From: Dehalobacterium formicoaceticum
GTDB taxonomy: Bacteria; Bacillota; Dehalobacteriia; Dehalobacteriales; Dehalobacteriaceae
Length of the DNA stretch: 64,000 bases
NCBI RefSeq assembly: GCF_002224645.1
Contig: NZ_CP022121.1
Coordinates: 3,631,501-3,695,500 of the forward strand
Direction: 5' to 3'
The position numbers and the translations under genes are program-made. This document shows, in pieces, positions 26,831 through 35,598 of this stretch. The notes beneath the pieces are model-generated. The model was not told where the DNA came from. It made no database searches and worked only from the letters and a program-made list of their open reading frames with translations. Positions within the stretch are counted from its first letter, which is position 1. The number at the start of each line of letters is the position of its first letter.

Positions 26831-26875
26831 TAAAGAACCAGGATCTGACACCTATCAGATCCCGGTTCTTTATCT
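26831..26875. terminator. bidirectional terminator between the activator gene and mttB
   Basis: AAAGAACCAGGATCTGA and TCAGATCCCGGTTCTTT form a long stem with one mismatch, loop CACCTA, with U/A runs on both sides. The genes converge here, so it can end both transcripts. Confidence 0.85.
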
Positions 26876-26882
26876 TTTAAAT

Positions 26883-28397
26883 TTATTTCTTGAAAGCCTT
26901 TCTGGAAGCTTCTTTTTCTTTGGCTTTAATTTCCGTCGTCTCGGCTTCAGCTTCAGCAACAATGTCTTTCAATTGTTTTTGAATGTTCTCCGGCAGAGGA
27001 GTGGGCTTGAAATTTTCAATAATTTCAAGAGCCTTCTCATAGGACTTTTCAACAATATCCTTGCTGCCGGCTGCCGTCCAACCGTCACGATTATGGCGGT
27101 CTGCTAACGTCGGTGCAGAGAGTTTGCGGAAATTATTGAAGGTATGCTCATGGCTGATGAATTCACCGCCGGGTCCTACCGACTTGATGACTTCTAACGC
27201 CATTTCCTCATCATTCATTGGAATACCTTTTACGCATTGGAGGATCTGCTTCACCATTTCGTTCTGCATCACCAGCATTGCATAGTCGATGGTCAAACCG
27301 CCTTCAAGCAAACCCAGACCGTATATCATGTTAGCACCTGCTAACGCTGGTAACATCGCGGTCATGCAAAACTCAAAGGCAGATTGAGGATCAGGAACCT
27401 TGCTGTCAGTCTACCCACCGGCTACCCAGACCGGAACCTGATAAAATTGAGCCATTTTAGCGCAAGCAGCACTAAAAAGAGCTAATTCCGGTGTTCCTAC
27501 GCATGCTTGGGTTGTTCTAAGATCCATCATCGTGGTAGAAGTACCATAGACTAAGGTGGATCCCCGCTTCACCAATTGACCCAGGACAAACATGCTCAGC
27601 ATTTCTGCATTATGGGTTACCAAAGTGCTGGCTAAGTTCACACAGGTGGTGCCGCCGCAAAGCCCCATGGAGTTAATTTTTGCCGGTACACCCAACCGAA
27701 TGGCTTGAATTAAAGTATCAGTTGCGCCCTTAGAATGAACCAGGGGGCTAACCGGGTCTGTACTCTGGGAGAATAAAGGTCTTGCTCGGAACTTATCTTC
27801 ACCGCCGGCAACCACATAACCCATTTTTGCGACAGCACGCATATTTTCCGGGCGAATCATGCCAATATAAGCGTGCTTGGTGCAATTATTATAGAAAGAA
27901 TCCGCAATATGCACCTGAGCAACATCAGGGTCTACCTCTGAAGGCGCCAGGGCTCTTTCGAAAATGATGATTTCATCCAGGTATTCACAGACCTTGGTAA
28001 CATTATCCACGTCTGCTCTCTTCGCTTTGCGAAGTTCCTTGGTATAGGGGTCAATCATTTGCACCGCTTCCCCAAAGTTGACAAAGCCAGGTCTGTTGTG
28101 TTCATTGATCCAGTCATTTTCCGGATTTCTTCCGCATGCTCTAAAAGTCTTAGGGATGGAACGCAATGCATCTTCTACCAAATAGGCAGGAATTTTTACG
28201 ATATTCTTTTCTTTGTCGATGGTGCAGCCTGCCCCATCAAAAATTTCAATGGCTTCTTCACTTTCGACCTTACAACCGACATCCCACAATACATCCAATG
28301 TCGCCAGGTGAATCTCATAAAGTTCATCTTCAGTGAACATATTTAATCCAATTCCTTCTAAACGACGGGAACCGGCGTGGATTCCTCTCATAGTCAT
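26883..28397 (-). CDS. mttB: trimethylamine:corrinoid methyltransferase MttB with in-frame UAG (pyrrolysine)
   Basis: 504 codons. The frame is open for 328 codons, meets TAG (27411-27413), and then continues open in the same frame: WVAGG-(UAG)-TDSKVPDPQSAFEF, then TAMLPALAGANMIYGLGLLE, to a TAA. The residue before and after the UAG and the TDSKVPD segment match known Pyl-containing MttB proteins, so residue 329 is pyrrolysine. Known: MttB moves a methyl group from trimethylamine to the cobalt of MttC. The whole pyrrolysine decoding set (pylT, pylSc, pylSn, pylB, pylC) lies directly upstream on the same strand, and mttC precedes it. Automated callers would wrongly report two proteins. Confidence 0.95.
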
Positions 28398-28532
28398 AAT
28401 TATCTCTCCCAGTTTGTGATTTTTATTTCTAAAATGATGTGTTCATAATAAACCGTTGCTATGAGCGGTTAAATAATTCATGCAGAATTGATCCTGACCT
28501 AAAAGTGCTTGGGAGGCATAAACAACCAAATA

Positions 28533-29159
28533 TTAGGCCATCAATTTGCCGCAAAGATCTGTTGCGGAGGCAGCATCGGGAGCGAAACCATCAGCACCGA
28601 TTTCATCAGCAAAGTCTTGGGAAATAGGTGCGCCGCCAATGATACATTTTACTTTGAGGCCTTCTTCTTTTACTAATTCAATAGTATCCTTCATGTGTAG
28701 CATGGTGGTGGTGAGAAGAGCGGACATGGCAATAATATCTGTGTTATATTCTTTGGCACCTTCTACGAATTTTTCTGGAGAAATGTCAATACCTAAATTG
28801 ATTACTTTGAATCCGCCGCTTTCCAGCATCATGGCGACCAAGTTTTTCCCGATGTCATGCAGGTCACCTTTGACGGTTCCGATAATAACGGTACCTTTAT
28901 TGGGCATATCTGATTCAGCGATTAAAGGTTTAACAAGTTCAATACCGGAGGACATGGATTTAGCGGACATGAGAACTTCAGGAACAAACATTTCTCCGTT
29001 TTTGAAACGAGCTCCTACCACGTTCATCCCGGCGATTAAACCTTGGTTGATAATTTCAAGAGGGTCAGTACCTGCATCAATTAATGCTTGAGTTTGTTCT
29101 TTTACCTGCGCTTCTTTACCTGAAATTACACTTTGGGATAAGGATTCAAAATTTGCCAT
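28533..29159 (-). CDS. mttC: corrinoid protein MttC (methyltransferase cobalamin-binding subunit)
   Basis: 208 residues. The N-terminal helical bundle of the methyltransferase-associated corrinoid family (residues 1-85) is followed by a B12-binding Rossmann domain with the base-off motif GDLHDIGKNL carrying the cobalt-ligand histidine. Known: such proteins take methyl groups from MttB-type enzymes and give them to a methylcobamide:CoM- or tetrahydrofolate methyltransferase. Directly upstream of Pyl-mttB (gap about 135 bases), so MttC for trimethylamine is the best call; it might also serve the second MttB homologue. Confidence 0.93.
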   Translation of the reverse strand: MANFESLSQSVISGKEAQVKEQTQALIDAGTDPLEIINQGLIAGMNVVGARFKNGEMFVPEVLMSAKSMSSGIELVKPLIAESDMPNKGTVIIGTVKGDLHDIGKNLVAMMLESGGFKVINLGIDISPEKFVEGAKEYNTDIIAMSALLTTTMLHMKDTIELVKEEGLKVKCIIGGAPISQDFADEIGADGFAPDAASATDLCGKLMA

Positions 29160-29384
29160 AATTATAATCTCCTTTTATTTTTAGTTTTTTTCTAAACAGA
29201 CGTCCTTATGCCTATCTTTTTCTCTATCGGCATTTCTGCATATCTGATCCTCATTATGCCTTGAACATCCCTCCTTTAGAAAAGTCAAATACAAAATTTG
29301 ATTGCCATTATTATTTCACTACAGGTCCTGATAAAATACGTAAATTTACCGTAAAATAATGAACGAGACAAAATCTCTAATATT

Positions 29385-29729
29385 TTACAGATTCTTACCA
29401 TAATATTGGTTCAAATAGGTGGAGGAATACTTTTCCAATTTCCATTCCGGTATTTTGCACCCTTTGCAAACTCCAAAAAACAATTTGTTGCGCAACCATC
29501 TGGCGGAGCGGCTGTTTCTGGAATTTCGCACCAGAAAACGCTCATTGCAATGGGTAATGATTTCGGCTGTATCGCCGGAGATTTTCATGGATTTGATGCC
29601 ATGCAAAGTACCGCTGCGGGAAGGCCATAATTTTATTTTATCCAATAACTTGAAAAACTCGACATTTTTCCGGTAATATCTTCTTTTTTCTTTGGCTACG
29701 GTTTTTTGCGTTTTTCCTTGTTCAACCAT
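29385..29729 (-). CDS. pylSn: pyrrolysyl-tRNA synthetase N-terminal domain protein PylSn
   Basis: 114 residues, start behind AGGAGG. The basic sequence YYRKNVEFFKLLDKIKLWPS followed by RSGTLHGIKSMKISG, ITHCNERFLVRNSRNSR and FFGVCKGCKIPEWKLEKY matches the stand-alone PylSn of bacteria, which binds the unusual elbow of tRNA-Pyl. Known: in archaea this domain is fused to the catalytic part; in Desulfitobacterium-type bacteria it is separate, as here. It lies after pylC. pylD, usually found in such clusters, is not present. The 226-base gap after it (29160-29384) holds no gene. Confidence 0.94.
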   Translation of the reverse strand: MVEQGKTQKTVAKEKRRYYRKNVEFFKLLDKIKLWPSRSGTLHGIKSMKISGDTAEIITHCNERFLVRNSRNSRSARWLRNKLFFGVCKGCKIPEWKLEKYSSTYLNQYYGKNL

Positions 29730-29774
29730 AATATTTGCCTCCTGTCAATTGAAGCAATTTATTGTTTTGCTTGT

Positions 29775-30941
29775 TCATTCTTCTTCCGGACTAAGATCTA
29801 TATATGTAGTAATATCTGCTTCTTTCATAATGCGCTCGATGACCAGACATCTTTTTTGCCAAGCTTCCTCCCGGGTTTTCCCTCGATTAATTAAGGTTGC
29901 TACCCATTCTTTTTTACCGGGGCTATAATTGGTAATCCCTTCACTCCCCCCAAAAAAATCGGGGATTAGCTTCAAGGAACCAACAGCACTCATAATATGT
30001 TCACCGCAGACCTTTAGTCTTTTATCAGCTACTTGGATGTGCTCGTATACCGCTCCCTGATACTCTTGCTCTTCCATCGATATTTTCTGAAGTTTTCCCT
30101 GGGTGAAACTCTGTCCCAAAATTTCAACGAGATTGACGCCGGTGGATTGATAAACGACGGTTGGTGTCTGGCTGGGGATTCTGGCATCAATTTCTAAGAC
30201 CTTTAATTGCCCATCATGGAGAATAACTTCTACATCCATAATTCCTTGCAGATTTAGATGACGCGCCAGGGTCAGACCGATATGGTTAAATTCTTTCACC
30301 AAAGCCTGATCCAAATGTGACGGCGCCCAAACTCTTTTACAATCATACTGCTCGTCCATCTCCAATTCCGTAACCTGATATACTTGATATTCTCCCGCAA
30401 AACCGATCACTTCGATGGAATAGGAAGGCCCGGTGACAAATTCTTGCACAACCCATTGCTCAGGAAATCCAGGTTTCTCTTGAAGTTTTTTAAATTCTGC
30501 CTCGTTCTTTATCTTCATCACACCTGCGCTGCCGCTGGAAGAGGCCGGTTTTACAACCCAGGGCAAACGCCCTTCCGGATATAAGCGGGGCAGTGGTGTT
30601 CCTGTTGACAAAAAAACTTGGTTGGAAATAATCTTAGAACCGGATACCTGGTAAGCACCCTGATCATAAACAAAAGGTATCCCCAACTGGATTGCATAGC
30701 GAGATATTGTTTGCAGGGCCGCTAAATTTTCCATGGCCGGCAGAATAACATCCGACTCTTTTAAGATATTCAGACATTTATTGTCTTCTTTTATCACATC
30801 ACACTGCACAAATTCATCACATAAAGCCCGGGCCGGAATATCTTCATCTTTATCAATTAGAAGCACCTGCCAGGATGCTTTTTGAGCAAGATAACAGGCT
30901 TCCACCCCTTGTAATTTGCCACCAATAATGGCGATTCTCAT
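29775..30941 (-). CDS. pylC: 3-methylornithine--L-lysine ligase PylC
   Basis: 388 residues of the ATP-grasp superfamily. It begins MRIAIIGGKLQGVEACYLAQ, and later has VVKPASSSGSAGV (ATP lysine and glycine-rich loop), VEVILHDGQLKVLEIDARIP (metal-binding Glu/Asp). Known: PylC joins 3-methyl-D-ornithine made by PylB to the epsilon-amine of lysine. Its ATG overlaps the pylB stop by four bases, so the two are coupled. Confidence 0.94.
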   Translation of the reverse strand: MRIAIIGGKLQGVEACYLAQKASWQVLLIDKDEDIPARALCDEFVQCDVIKEDNKCLNILKESDVILPAMENLAALQTISRYAIQLGIPFVYDQGAYQVSGSKIISNQVFLSTGTPLPRLYPEGRLPWVVKPASSSGSAGVMKIKNEAEFKKLQEKPGFPEQWVVQEFVTGPSYSIEVIGFAGEYQVYQVTELEMDEQYDCKRVWAPSHLDQALVKEFNHIGLTLARHLNLQGIMDVEVILHDGQLKVLEIDARIPSQTPTVVYQSTGVNLVEILGQSFTQGKLQKISMEEQEYQGAVYEHIQVADKRLKVCGEHIMSAVGSLKLIPDFFGGSEGITNYSPGKKEWVATLINRGKTREEAWQKRCLVIERIMKEADITTYIDLSPEEE

Positions 30942-32023
30942 CGGACGGCCTCCCGGGAAAGACAGACCCAGTTATGATATTCCTGCTGGGTGGCCGGCAT
31001 CAGGTCAACTTCCTCCAAAACCCGGTTAATCGTTGGCACCGTCCGATTACCATCTTCAATATCAAGAGTATTATTAGATACCCCGGCGAGGCCGGACTTC
31101 GGTGGAATAATTGAGGTTACCACATTGGCTCCGGCTGCCAGTCGCTCTTGAAGTCCCTTAATACCGTCTACATCCAAAGATGCGGGAATTAAACGATCCG
31201 GGAAAAGCAAACGCATCACGGCAATGATTAGCATTTCATGGATGCGGGCCGGAGAATCCCAATGAGCCATGGGAGTCTCCTCTTGAGGCACAAAACTCAT
31301 CACCCGTACCTGCTCCGCCCCAAGTTTTTTCATCGCAAACATGGAATCAGCCACATCGTCTACGGTATCCCCCACTCCGGTGAGCAATCCTTCCTCAACC
31401 AGCATCCCTAATTCATGAGCCTGCTTTTTAGCCTGCCATCTGCGTTCATAATCCTGTCCTAATCTTAATTGAGCATATAATGCCCGATTGTGGGTTTCGT
31501 GATAAAGGGCATACCAATCAATGCCCGCCTCTTTTAATTTTCCCAAAAAGCCGGAAGGAACAACCCCGGGAGAAATCATTAAGGGTAGGGAACTGACCTT
31601 CTTGACCCCCCGCACCATATGAAGTAACTGATCATATCCTTCAGAGTGCTGTTTTAAAATTTCGGGATCCTCTCCCATGGTTAAATCAAGGAGATGAACA
31701 CCGGACGCTGCTAGGGAAGCTGCCGTCTCCATGATTTCCGTCTCACTTTTACGATACCTGGTCAAAGCATGATTTTCTTTGCGATACAAACAAAAGGTGC
31801 AATTATTGCGGCAGTAAGTAGAAAAATAAATAAAACCATACATAAATATTTTTTGACCAAAATACTTTTGGCGCATCATTCTGGCAGCAGCATATATCTG
31901 TTTAATCTTCTCTTCTTCCCTTTGGGAAAGGAGAAAAATAATTTCTTCTTTATTTAAAAATTTTTCCTGGTAAGCTTTATCTAAAATAAACTCTAAGTTT
32001 AAACCATGTCCATCCTCTTTCAC
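30938..32023 (-). CDS. pylB: 3-methylornithine synthase PylB (radical SAM)
   Basis: 361 residues from a GTG seven bases after GAGGG. The radical SAM motif is YCRNNCTFCLY (CX3CX2C) near residue 79. LTMGEDPEIL and YHETHNRALYAQLRLGQDYE are typical of PylB and its relatives of the biotin-synthase group. Known: PylB rearranges lysine to 3-methylornithine, the first step to pyrrolysine. Its neighbours pylC, pylSc and pylT confirm the role. Confidence 0.95.
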   Translation of the reverse strand: MKEDGHGLNLEFILDKAYQEKFLNKEEIIFLLSQREEEKIKQIYAAARMMRQKYFGQKIFMYGFIYFSTYCRNNCTFCLYRKENHALTRYRKSETEIMETAASLAASGVHLLDLTMGEDPEILKQHSEGYDQLLHMVRGVKKVSSLPLMISPGVVPSGFLGKLKEAGIDWYALYHETHNRALYAQLRLGQDYERRWQAKKQAHELGMLVEEGLLTGVGDTVDDVADSMFAMKKLGAEQVRVMSFVPQEETPMAHWDSPARIHEMLIIAVMRLLFPDRLIPASLDVDGIKGLQERLAAGANVVTSIIPPKSGLAGVSNNTLDIEDGNRTVPTINRVLEEVDLMPATQQEYHNWVCLSREAVR

Positions 32024-32069
32024 CGAATCACCCTCTTATGTGTTAGAATATTGCTGATATGCGAAATAA

Positions 32070-32903
32070 TTAAATATTCAAGCGAACCCCATCCAAATAT
32101 GTCACGCTTTTAGACATCCTTTGAATATTCTGCCCGCCTTCTCGTATCATAAGCAATCTTTCTAAACCGAAACCGATTCCGGCCCAAGGGTCATGAATGC
32201 CCCAGTTTTGATCCAAAGGATGAGGTCCATAAGCTCCGGAACCAAGCTCAATGCCGGAAACGACATCAATGGTATCGCCATAGACAACAGAGGTTTCTTT
32301 TTCTAATACATAGTCTGATATGCCGGCAGTTTTCAGAATTAATTCTGCCATTTCCTCTATCCAGGCTTCCCGTTCTTCTAAGGGCAAACCTAATACTGTT
32401 ACATTCAGCATGGTAAATTCATTTAAATGATGAGCACCTTGGGATTCTTTGCGGAAGCAAGAGCCAACCTCAAATATCTTAATTGGCTTTTCCCAGATAC
32501 GAAGCAAATCTTTCCAGAGGGTATATAAATTCGGCGCCAGCATTGGACGCAGACATTTTTTCTCATCCACCCAAAAAACCTGGCTAAACAAAGGATGACT
32601 GTCATCGATCGACATCTTGGCTAAAGATCTTTTTGGAATAATGATGGGAGTCACCACCTGAACATATCCATGGGACGTTAAGGCCTCAACAAGTTTACTC
32701 TCTAGTTGGGCCAGAGCAGGACGCCGTTCAATATTCTTCAGATTATCAAGCCGTTCTTTCCCTTTTTTTATTAATTGGCGATCCAACTCCAAGAAAACAC
32801 GATCTCTCTCGTTTTTATCTTCGAACAGCATATTTTGTTGTTCTTCATCTGCATTCAGCTCCTTGAGCCGTTGCTTCTGAATAATCGACCATGAAAAACC
32901 CAA
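32070..32903 (-). CDS. pylSc: pyrrolysyl-tRNA synthetase catalytic domain PylSc
   Basis: 277 residues from a TTG seven bases after GGAGG; the frame extends to a GTG at 32924, but neither that nor the ATG at 32918 has a ribosome binding site. It shows class II synthetase motifs: PALAQLESKLVEALTSHGYV, ECLRPMLAPNLYTLW-type segment KKCLRPMLAPNLYTLW, FEVGSCFRKESQGAHHLNEF (motif 2) and GIGFGLERLLMI (motif 3). Known: it charges tRNA-Pyl with pyrrolysine. It is the first protein gene after pylT, about 65 bases from the tRNA. Confidence 0.95.
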   Translation of the reverse strand: MGFSWSIIQKQRLKELNADEEQQNMLFEDKNERDRVFLELDRQLIKKGKERLDNLKNIERRPALAQLESKLVEALTSHGYVQVVTPIIIPKRSLAKMSIDDSHPLFSQVFWVDEKKCLRPMLAPNLYTLWKDLLRIWEKPIKIFEVGSCFRKESQGAHHLNEFTMLNVTVLGLPLEEREAWIEEMAELILKTAGISDYVLEKETSVVYGDTIDVVSGIELGSGAYGPHPLDQNWGIHDPWAGIGFGLERLLMIREGGQNIQRMSKSVTYLDGVRLNI

Positions 32904-32967
32904 TACATTCCCTCCCATAAGCACCCGTTCTTACAAAATAGGAAAGTATAAAAAAAACCATTAATTT

Positions 32968-33039
32968 TGGCGAGGAGTCCGGGAGTTTCACCCGGCTACA
33001 CGAATTTAGAGTCCGCGCGATCTATCCGATCCACCCCCC
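32968..33039 (-). tRNA. pylT: tRNA-Pyl (anticodon CUA)
   Basis: 72 bases including an encoded CCA. The seven-pair acceptor stem (GGGGGGT with ACTCCTC, two G-U) is followed by a single base before the short D stem GATC/GATC. The anticodon stem has six pairs (CGCGGA/TTCGTG) around loop CTCTAAA, giving CUA. The T arm is CCGGG-TGAAACT-CCCGG. These oddities (one-base linker, six-pair anticodon stem, short variable loop) are diagnostic of tRNA-Pyl and match the Desulfitobacterium type closely. Confidence 0.97.
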
Positions 33040-33073
33040 ATATATTATGGTTTGCTTACCTTCAATACCTATT

Positions 33074-33090
33074 TGCAATTGTTGTGCCAA
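33074..33090 (-). promoter_or_regulatory. sigma-54 (-24/-12) promoter for the pyl-mtt operon
   Basis: Minus-strand TTGGCACAACAATTGCA is an exact match to TTGGCAC-N5-TTGCA. The predicted start lies about 24 bases before the tRNA-Pyl 5' end. It would drive pylT through mttB under a sigma-54 activator. Confidence 0.87.
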
Positions 33091-33230
33091 TTATTATAAA
33101 AACGCAACGAATTAATGAAAGAATCGACGAAACTCAATTGGCATCAAGAAAAAACTATGATCGATTCCTTTTAATTTTCTCTTTCTATGGCGACACCCCT
33201 TCTTTTTTTTGTCCTTAAAAATCTTTGTTT

Positions 33231-33246
33231 AAGTCTGGAAAGACTT
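33231..33246. promoter_or_regulatory. candidate upstream activator site for the pyl promoter
   Basis: AAGTCTGGAAAGACTT is a perfect 6-4-6 inverted repeat 140 bases upstream of the -24 box. It resembles, but is not identical to, the TGACT/AGTCA repeats before the other -24/-12 promoter. Confidence 0.35.
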
Positions 33247-33330
33247 CACCCAGTCAAAATCAACTTGATTCGTCATAATTATACCACATTTTTTTATAAA
33301 TAAATCATCTTTTTAAAAAAAGAGATTTTT

Positions 33331-33371
33331 TTGGGGCATCAGATGGAATTTTGCTTGATCTGATGCCCCAG
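33331..33371. repeat. palindromic repeat, partial copy
   Basis: TGGGGCATCAGAT and ATCTGATGCCCCA form a 13-pair hairpin. On the minus strand it is followed by A, not T, so it is a poor terminator. The arms resemble the CATCAGATGG module of the other palindromic repeats in the window. It lies between the cobA/hemD stop and the pyl promoter region. Confidence 0.5.
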
Positions 33372-33397
33372 AAAACAATTCAGGACCTTTGCAACAC

Positions 33398-34936
33398 TTA
33401 TTTCACGTTAATTTCCCCCGATTCTTCTTTGAGCAGGGCTTGAACCAAGCCATCAATAGAAAATTCCTCGGCAGAAATCTGTACCTCCAAGCCTGATTCT
33501 TCGGCTGTCTTTCTCGTTACCGGTCCAATGCAGGCAATCTTCACATCTTGAAGCAAAGCCAGGTTTTCCTGCCCTAAGATCTGTATAAAGTTGCGCACTG
33601 TTGAGGAACTGGCAAAGGTAATAATATCAATTTCCTTTTGGTTCAACCATTCCAAAAGGAGATCTCGATTGCCCTCTCCGGGGACCGTCCGATACATATC
33701 TATTTTGTCAACCAAGGCACCATGGGCAGTAAGCTCTTCCGGCAAAAGTGTACGTGCAATATCCGCCGTGGGCAGCAGTACTTTTTCATCTTTTTTGATT
33801 CTTTCTTTCAAACCTTGGGCTAAAGCTTCCGCCTGATATTCATGGGGAATATAGTCGGCAATAATGCCTCTTTCTGCCAAGGCCGCTCCGGTGCCTGCGC
33901 CGATCGCACTAATCTTCACTCCACACAGACTGCGCATATCTTTTTTCATTTCTTTTAAGTGTTTAAAGAAAGTTTCAACTCCGTTGATACTGGTAAAAAC
34001 GATCCAATCATAACTTTGAATCTGAGCAAATTTCTCATCAATGAGGGAGAAATCCTCCGGTTCCAGGATTTTAATGGTCGGAAAGGAAAAAACCTCCCCC
34101 CCTAAATCCTCAATTTTTTCTGCCAGGACACTGGTTTGTTTTCTTGTTCGGGTAACCAATATCTTTTTACCGGAGAGAGGTTTCTTTTGGAACCAGTCCA
34201 GTCGGTCATGCAAACCTACTACCTCCCCGACAATAATGATGGAAGGAGGAAGCAGTTTTATATTCTGTACAATCTCTTCGATGGTGGCCAATGTACCCAC
34301 GGCTTTTTTCTGGTCCGGAGTCGTTCCTTTAGAAATCACAGCCACAGGGGTATCCGGATCTTTGCCAAATTTAATCAAATTATTACAGATACTGCTTAGG
34401 TTTGATAACCCCATTAAGAAAATCAATGTACCCTTCAGTTGCGCCAGCACCTGGTAATCAACACTGGAAACATTTTTTTCCGGTCGTTCATGTCCGGTAA
34501 TAATATGTACAGAAGAAACAAAATCACGATGGGTCACAGGAATCCCCGCATAAGCTGGCACAGATATGGCCGAGGTAATTCCCGGTACGATCTCAAAAGG
34601 AATTCCTTCCTGGCGCAATTCTTCCGCTTCTTCTCCGCCTCTGCCAAAAAGATAAGGGTCTCCCCCCTTTAATCGGACAACAGTTTTTCCTTCTTTAGCC
34701 TTTTTTACGATGAGTTTATTAATCTGATCTTGAGGAAGGGCATGACAGCTGCTGGCCTTGCCCACATAAATAAATTCGCTGCCCTCTTTGGCAAAATCTA
34801 AAAGTTTTTTATTCGCCAAACGGTCATAGATCACCACATCCGCTTTTTTTAAGCATTCGACAGCTTTCAATGTGATTAATTTATAGTCTCCCGGGCCGGC
34901 CCCTACCAAATATGCAGTATGGTATTTATTTGTCAT
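33398..34936 (-). CDS. cobA-hemD: uroporphyrinogen-III C-methyltransferase/uroporphyrinogen-III synthase fusion (CobA-HemD)
   Basis: 512 residues. Residues 1-245 are a SUMT domain: [38 protein letters not shown] and [20 protein letters not shown]. Residues about 255-505 are a uroporphyrinogen-III synthase domain. Known: HemD closes hydroxymethylbilane to uroporphyrinogen III and CobA methylates it to precorrin-2. The fusion is common in Clostridia. It is the last gene of the second cobalamin-riboswitch operon. hemC and hemB, needed between HemA and HemD, are not in this window. Confidence 0.95.
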   Translation of the reverse strand: MTNKYHTAYLVGAGPGDYKLITLKAVECLKKADVVIYDRLANKKLLDFAKEGSEFIYVGKASSCHALPQDQINKLIVKKAKEGKTVVRLKGGDPYLFGRGGEEAEELRQEGIPFEIVPGITSAISVPAYAGIPVTHRDFVSSVHIITGHERPEKNVSSVDYQVLAQLKGTLIFLMGLSNLSSICNNLIKFGKDPDTPVAVISKGTTPDQKKAVGTLATIEEIVQNIKLLPPSIIIVGEVVGLHDRLDWFQKKPLSGKKILVTRTRKQTSVLAEKIEDLGGEVFSFPTIKILEPEDFSLIDEKFAQIQSYDWIVFTSINGVETFFKHLKEMKKDMRSLCGVKISAIGAGTGAALAERGIIADYIPHEYQAEALAQGLKERIKKDEKVLLPTADIARTLLPEELTAHGALVDKIDMYRTVPGEGNRDLLLEWLNQKEIDIITFASSSTVRNFIQILGQENLALLQDVKIACIGPVTRKTAEESGLEVQISAEEFSIDGLVQALLKEESGEINVK

Positions 34937-35597
34937 TACCTGTTCCTCCTATTTCTTTGGACAATGTTTTTTCACGAATTTCTGCGATTTGCCGCAGAAC
35001 CTCCGCTGTTTTTCCGGCCTTTAACAATTCCGGAAGGGTGGAGTAGACCAAAGCTTTAAAATATGCTTTCCTTTGATCGATTTGTTCTATTTCCCGAAGT
35101 GCCCAAACTCGTTCCCGCCCCAACAATTGGAGAAATTCCTCATACTCTGCTCCATAACGCTCCTCCAATTCTTGACGAATCTTCTTGGATAATATTGGGC
35201 TTTTGCCATTGGTAGAAAAAGAGAGTACCAGATCACCCCGTTGAATCTTAGAGGGCACAATGAAATTACCGGCAGCAGGCTGGTCCGCAATATTAAAAAA
35301 TACCCCAGTATCTAATGCTTCCCGGCTGATCTCCTCACTCACCTTTTTATCATTGATGGCGACATAAACCAAATGAAAGCCTTCAAGATCCCCTTTTTGA
35401 TAAGGCCTCCTGATCAAATTAATTTCCCCTGCGTCTGCCAATTGAACCAATGGAGCCATAATTTCCGGACTGATTAAGGTGATATCTGCCCCTGTCTCTT
35501 TAAGGGTCAGAGTCTTGCGCAGCGCAACTGCCCCGCCTCCTACAACGAGGCACCTCATCTTACTTAGATCAACCATCAAAGGATAATAGTTTCCCAA
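34926..35597 (-). CDS. precorrin-2 dehydrogenase / sirohydrochlorin ferrochelatase-like (SirC/Met8)
   Basis: 223 residues. The N-terminal NAD-binding domain has CLVVGGGAVALRKTLTLKETGA, and the middle region FNIADQPAAGNFIVPSKIQRGDL with SFSTNGKSPILSKKIRQELE is typical of siroheme synthase N-terminal domains. Known: it oxidises precorrin-2 to sirohydrochlorin, the substrate for cobalt or iron insertion. The cobaltochelatase CbiX is in the same operon. Overlaps cobA/hemD by 11 bases. Confidence 0.9.
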   Translation of the reverse strand: MGNYYPLMVDLSKMRCLVVGGGAVALRKTLTLKETGADITLISPEIMAPLVQLADAGEINLIRRPYQKGDLEGFHLVYVAINDKKVSEEISREALDTGVFFNIADQPAAGNFIVPSKIQRGDLVLSFSTNGKSPILSKKIRQELEERYGAEYEEFLQLLGRERVWALREIEQIDQRKAYFKALVYSTLPELLKAGKTAEVLRQIAEIREKTLSKEIGGTGNDK

Positions 35598-35598
35598 A

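Noticed and set aside
29200-29330. Sigma-54 promoter before mttC
   Set aside because: TGGCAATCAAATTTTG keeps the -24 part but lacks the GC of the -12 box; mttC and mttB are more simply read from the pylT promoter.
29406-29676. Plus-strand open frames over pylSn
   Set aside because: Opposite a clear pylSn gene with a good start site; composition is that of an antisense frame.
33231-33371. Hairpin at 33331-33371 as terminator of the cobA/hemD operon
   Set aside because: On the minus strand it lies upstream of the start of the stop region only by position after the pyl promoter side, and is followed by A instead of T; it fits the palindromic repeat family better.
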